Assembly (NCBI GenBank): GCA_026400425.1
Contig: JAPLPC010000656.1
Span: 1-16,478, forward strand
Direction: 5' to 3'
Source of the DNA: Hyphomicrobiales bacterium
GTDB lineage: Bacteria; Pseudomonadota; Alphaproteobacteria; Rhizobiales; Xanthobacteraceae
DNA: 16,478 bases
A program made the translations under genes and the position numbers. This document shows positions 13,453 through 16,478 of the stretch, piece after piece (position 1 is the stretch's first letter; every line of letters begins with the position of its first letter). Below the pieces are notes generated by a model. The model searched no databases. It saw nothing but the letters and a program-made list of their open reading frames with translations, and had not been told where the DNA came from.

Positions 13453-14489
13453 GCAAGAACGATCCCGATATCTCCGTGCCACATCCGCGCGAGACGACTG
13501 CGCTGTTCGGCCATCATGACGCGGAGCAGACGCTGCTTACGGCTTATCGCGGCGGTCGCATTCCGCATGCCTGGCTGATCGGCGGCCCGCAGGGCATCGG
13601 GAAGGCGACGCTGGCCTATCGAATGGCGCGCTTCGTGCTCGCGCATCGCGATCCCGCGTCGCCGCAGGTGCAGTCGGCGACGACCCTGGAAGTCGACCCC
13701 GCGCATCCGGTGGCCCGCCAGGTCGCGGCGGAGGCCCATGGCAGCCTGCTCGAGATTCACCGGACCGCCAATGACAAAGGTGTGCTGCGCACCGTCATCA
13801 CCGTGGACGATGCGCGCGAGACGGTGTCGTTTTTCGGCTCCACCGCGGCCGTCGAAGGCTGGCGCGTCTGCAGCGTCGATACCGTGGACGAGCTCAATGC
13901 CAATGCAGCCAATGCGCTGCTGAAGGTGCTGGAAGAACCGCCGCAGCGCGCGCTGTTCCTGTTGGTGACGCACGCATCGGCTCGCGTGCTGCCGACCATC
14001 CAATCACGCTGCCGCAAGTTGGCGCTGCGCGCGCTCACGACCGGTGATGTGGTGTCCGCCGCGGCGCTGGCCACGGGGCGTGAGACGGATGATCCCGATC
14101 TGCGCGAGGCGGCGGACAATTCCGAGGGCAGCATCTCGCGCGCCATCAATCTGCTCGGCGGCGGCGCGTTGAAACTGCATCAGCGCACCGCCGCGCTGCT
14201 CAATACGCTGCCGCATGTGGACCCGCGCGAATTGCACGCGCTCGGCGATGCCCTGGGCACCAGCGACCGCGTCGCGCTCGCCGCCTTCGTCGATAGCGTC
14301 GATCGCTGGATCGGCGAGCGCATGCATGCCGACGAGCCCGGCCTGAACGCCGATCTGCCCCGCCTTGCACGCCTTGCGGAGGTATGGGAAAAGATCAACA
14401 AAGCCGCGCGCGAGACCGAATCCTACAATCTCGAGCGAAAACCTCTGGTTTTCTCGGTGTTTAGCCTGCTCGCCGACGCGACGCGCTGA
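13449..14489 (+). CDS. holB: DNA polymerase III subunit delta prime
   Basis: This is a clamp-loader subunit, 346 aa. The N-terminal AAA+ domain has a P-loop-like GGPQGIGKAT (45-54), the ELNANAANALLKVLEEPP helix typical of delta prime/DnaX, and the SRC motif (186-188, PTIQSRCRKL) that supplies the arginine finger region to neighbouring ATPase subunits. The Cys4 zinc module of the E. coli protein is absent here: the region around residues 65-95 has no cysteines. The C-terminal collar domain covers about 230-340. Start ATG 13449 overlaps the tmk stop. The gene ends 47 bp before metG. Confidence 0.93.
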   Translation: MSKNDPDISVPHPRETTALFGHHDAEQTLLTAYRGGRIPHAWLIGGPQGIGKATLAYRMARFVLAHRDPASPQVQSATTLEVDPAHPVARQVAAEAHGSLLEIHRTANDKGVLRTVITVDDARETVSFFGSTAAVEGWRVCSVDTVDELNANAANALLKVLEEPPQRALFLLVTHASARVLPTIQSRCRKLALRALTTGDVVSAAALATGRETDDPDLREAADNSEGSISRAINLLGGGALKLHQRTAALLNTLPHVDPRELHALGDALGTSDRVALAAFVDSVDRWIGERMHADEPGLNADLPRLARLAEVWEKINKAARETESYNLERKPLVFSVFSLLADATR

Positions 14490-14536
14490 CACAGATCACG
14501 CGGCGAGATCGATCATTTTGAAAGGCTTTCGCGCCG

Positions 14537-16087
14537 ATGGCGAACGCGTCCGACAACAGCTTCTATATCACCACCGCGATCGCCTATCCGAACGGCGTGC
14601 CCCATGTCGGCCATGCCTATGAAGCCATTGCCACCGACGCGCTGGCGCGTTTCGCGCGGCTCGACGGCAAGGACGTGTTCTTCCTCACCGGCACCGATGA
14701 GCACGGCCAGAAGATGGTGCAGACGGCACAGAAGGAAGGCCTCACGACGGCGGAACTGGCGACACGCAATGCGGCCCGCTTCAAGGAAATGGACGAAGCG
14801 CTCAACGTCTCGTTCGACCGCTTCATCCGCACTTCCGAGCCCGCGCATCACCGCTCCACCCAAGAGCTTTGGAAGCGCATGCAGGCCAATGGCGACATCT
14901 ACCTCGACAGCTATGCCGGCTGGTATTCGGTGCGCGACGAGGCCTATTACGCCGAGGATGAAACCACCGTCGGCGAGGACAAAGTGCGCCGTGGCCCGCA
15001 GGGCACGCCGGTGGAATGGGTCGAGGAATCCAGCTACTTCTTCAAGCTGTCGGCCTATCAGGACAGGTTGCTCGCGCTGTACGAAGCCACCGATTTCATC
15101 GGTCCTGAATCGCGCAAGAACGAAGTCACCAGCTTCGTCAAAGGCGGATTGAAGGATCTGTCGATCTCGCGCACCACCTTCGACTGGGGCATTAAGGTGC
15201 CCGGCGACGACAAGCATGTGATGTATGTCTGGGTCGATGCGCTGACCAACTACATCACCGGCGTCGGCTTCCCCGACGAGGGCGACACGAACTGGAAGTA
15301 CTGGCCTGCCGACGTTCACATCATCGGCAAGGACATCATTCGCTTTCATGCGGTGTATTGGCCGGCGTTCCTGATGTCTGCCGGCATACCCGTGCCGAAG
15401 CGCGTCTATGCCCATGGCTTCCTGTTTAACAGGGGCGAGAAGATGTCGAAGTCGGTCGGCAATGTCGTCGATCCCTTCAATCTCGCCGAACAATACGGCG
15501 TCGATCAGCTGCGCTATTTCCTTCTGCGCGAAGTATCGTTCGGGCAGGACGGCAGCTACAGCCACGAAGCCATCGTCAACCGCACCAATGCCGACCTCGC
15601 CAACGATCTCGGCAATCTCGCACAGCGCTCGCTGTCGATGATCGCCAAGCAATATGGCGGCGTGCTACCGGAGCCCGGTGAATTCAGCGACAACGACAAG
15701 GCGATTCTGGCGCAGGCGGATGCCATGCTTGAGCAGGCGCGCACCGCCATGGCTACGCAGCAGATCCATCAGGCGCTGAATGCAATCTGGGCCGTGGTGG
15801 CCGAAGCCAACCGCTATTTTGCCGGCGAGGCGCCGTGGGCACTGGCCAAGACTGATCCCGCCAAACAGGCCACGGTGCTCTACACCACGGCCGAAGTGGT
15901 GCGCCAGGTCGCAATCCTGGCGCAGCCGGTGATGCCGGCATCCTGCGCCAAGTTGCTCGACGTGCTCGGCATCGCCGCGGACGCACGCGATTTTGCGGCG
16001 ATCCCGACCCGCATCAAGCCCGGCGCGCAATTGCCGACCCCGACCGGCGTATTCCCACGCTATGTCGAGCCGACGGCCGCGAGCTGA
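14537..16087 (+). CDS. metG: Methionyl-tRNA synthetase
   Basis: Class I aminoacyl-tRNA synthetase charging initiator and elongator tRNA-Met, 516 aa. The HIGH-type motif is H23-V-G-H26 (PNGVPHVGHAYEAIATD) and the KMSKS motif is at residues 302-306 (KMSKSVGNVVDP). GTDEHGQK and WVDALTNYITG are family blocks. In the connective peptide GWYSVRDEAYY replaces the cysteine-bearing zinc knuckle, so this is a zinc-free subtype. The protein ends after the anticodon-binding helical domain, with no C-terminal EMAPII/Trbp111-like tRNA-binding domain. GAAAGG (14520-14525) lies about 11 nt before ATG 14537. The stop is 11 nt before the TatD gene. Confidence 0.97.
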   Translation: MANASDNSFYITTAIAYPNGVPHVGHAYEAIATDALARFARLDGKDVFFLTGTDEHGQKMVQTAQKEGLTTAELATRNAARFKEMDEALNVSFDRFIRTSEPAHHRSTQELWKRMQANGDIYLDSYAGWYSVRDEAYYAEDETTVGEDKVRRGPQGTPVEWVEESSYFFKLSAYQDRLLALYEATDFIGPESRKNEVTSFVKGGLKDLSISRTTFDWGIKVPGDDKHVMYVWVDALTNYITGVGFPDEGDTNWKYWPADVHIIGKDIIRFHAVYWPAFLMSAGIPVPKRVYAHGFLFNRGEKMSKSVGNVVDPFNLAEQYGVDQLRYFLLREVSFGQDGSYSHEAIVNRTNADLANDLGNLAQRSLSMIAKQYGGVLPEPGEFSDNDKAILAQADAMLEQARTAMATQQIHQALNAIWAVVAEANRYFAGEAPWALAKTDPAKQATVLYTTAEVVRQVAILAQPVMPASCAKLLDVLGIAADARDFAAIPTRIKPGAQLPTPTGVFPRYVEPTAAS

Positions 16088-16098
16088 AGAGTTTCGGA

Positions 16099-16478
16099 AT
16101 GCTGGTCGATAGCCACTGCCATCTCGACTTCCCTGATTTCGCCGACGATCTCGACGGCATCGTTGCCCGCGCCGAAGCCGCGGGCGTCGGCCGGCTGGTG
16201 ACGATCTCGACCCGCGTGCGCCGGCTGCCGGCGCTCCTGGCGATCGCCGAGCGGTTTCCGAATGTCTATTGCTCGGTCGGCACTCATCCACACAATGCCG
16301 ACGAGGAAGACGGCATCACGGCGGACGAACTGATCGAACTCACAAAACACCCGAAGGTGATCGCGCTCGGCGAAGCCGGGCTCGATAATTTCTACGAGCA
16401 CGGCTCCTCGGCTGCGCAGGAGCGTGGCTTCCGCACCCATATCGCCGCCGCGCGCGCGACGGGCTTGCCGCTGGTGAT
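16099..16478 (+). CDS. TatD-family metal-dependent hydrolase (3' partial)
   Basis: The first 126 codons are present; the gene runs off the window. The N-terminal metal motif H6-C-H8 (VDSHCHLDF), GTHPHNA (61-67) and E92 in ALGEAGLD are TatD/YcfH signatures of a TIM-barrel metal-dependent hydrolase. Family members act as 3'-5' DNA exonucleases or deoxyribonucleases. ATG 16099 starts 11 nt after metG, with only a weak ribosome site. The metG-tatD adjacency is common in bacteria and suggests co-transcription. Confidence 0.93.
   Translation, partial: MLVDSHCHLDFPDFADDLDGIVARAEAAGVGRLVTISTRVRRLPALLAIAERFPNVYCSVGTHPHNADEEDGITADELIELTKHPKVIALGEAGLDNFYEHGSSAAQERGFRTHIAAARATGLPLV

Noticed and set aside
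14513..15652. 379-codon open frame on the minus strand opposite metG
   Set aside because: It lies wholly antisense to methionyl-tRNA synthetase, has no family features and no ribosome site.
1..16478. CRISPR arrays, insertion sequences, tRNA or rRNA genes
   Set aside because: No regularly spaced repeats, transposase frames with terminal inverted repeats, or cloverleaf or rRNA signatures were seen on either strand by eye.

Overview
The window is GC-rich chromosomal DNA from an alphaproteobacterium, most likely a member of the Bradyrhizobium/Rhodopseudomonas/Afipia group. Three things point there: a circularly permuted two-piece tmRNA gene, a tag peptide ANDNVSMNEVRLAA, and the run rlpA-like, dacA-like, tmk, holB, metG, tatD. 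The taxonomic call is an inference; no rRNA gene is present.

Region 1 (1-9271) looks like an accessory catabolic and uptake locus. It opens with the 3' part of a Baeyer-Villiger-type flavin monooxygenase. A complete branched-chain-amino-acid-type (HAAT/Liv) ABC transporter follows on the same strand: Tat-exported binding protein, LivH, LivM, LivG and LivF, with 4-bp or near-4-bp overlaps. Two short-chain dehydrogenases follow, and a lactate-permease-family gene converges on them from the minus strand. A coherent reading is import of a small carboxylate or ketone-derived compound, SDR redox of alcohols and ketones, and BVMO conversion of ketones to esters or lactones. The substrate cannot be read from the sequence.

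This locus carries two lesions. LivF lacks its Walker A motif: a precise in-frame loss of about 9 codons, in an otherwise normal protein. The second SDR and the convergent permease have both lost their stop codons at one junction near 7830-7843, so each reads in frame through the antisense strand of the other.

Region 2 (about 9440-9763) is the permuted ssrA (tmRNA) gene. The acceptor piece comes first, then a hairpin-forming spacer, then the coding piece with the tag and a strong intrinsic terminator. About 500 bases downstream contain at most one small candidate membrane-peptide gene (42 aa).

Region 3 (10278-16478) is housekeeping: an RlpA-family septal lipoprotein, a D,D-carboxypeptidase (PBP5 class), thymidylate kinase, DNA polymerase III delta prime, methionyl-tRNA synthetase and the start of a TatD-family hydrolase. 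dacA to holB are tightly coupled, and the rest follow closely on the same strand. All look intact. No CRISPR array, insertion sequence, tRNA or rRNA was seen.
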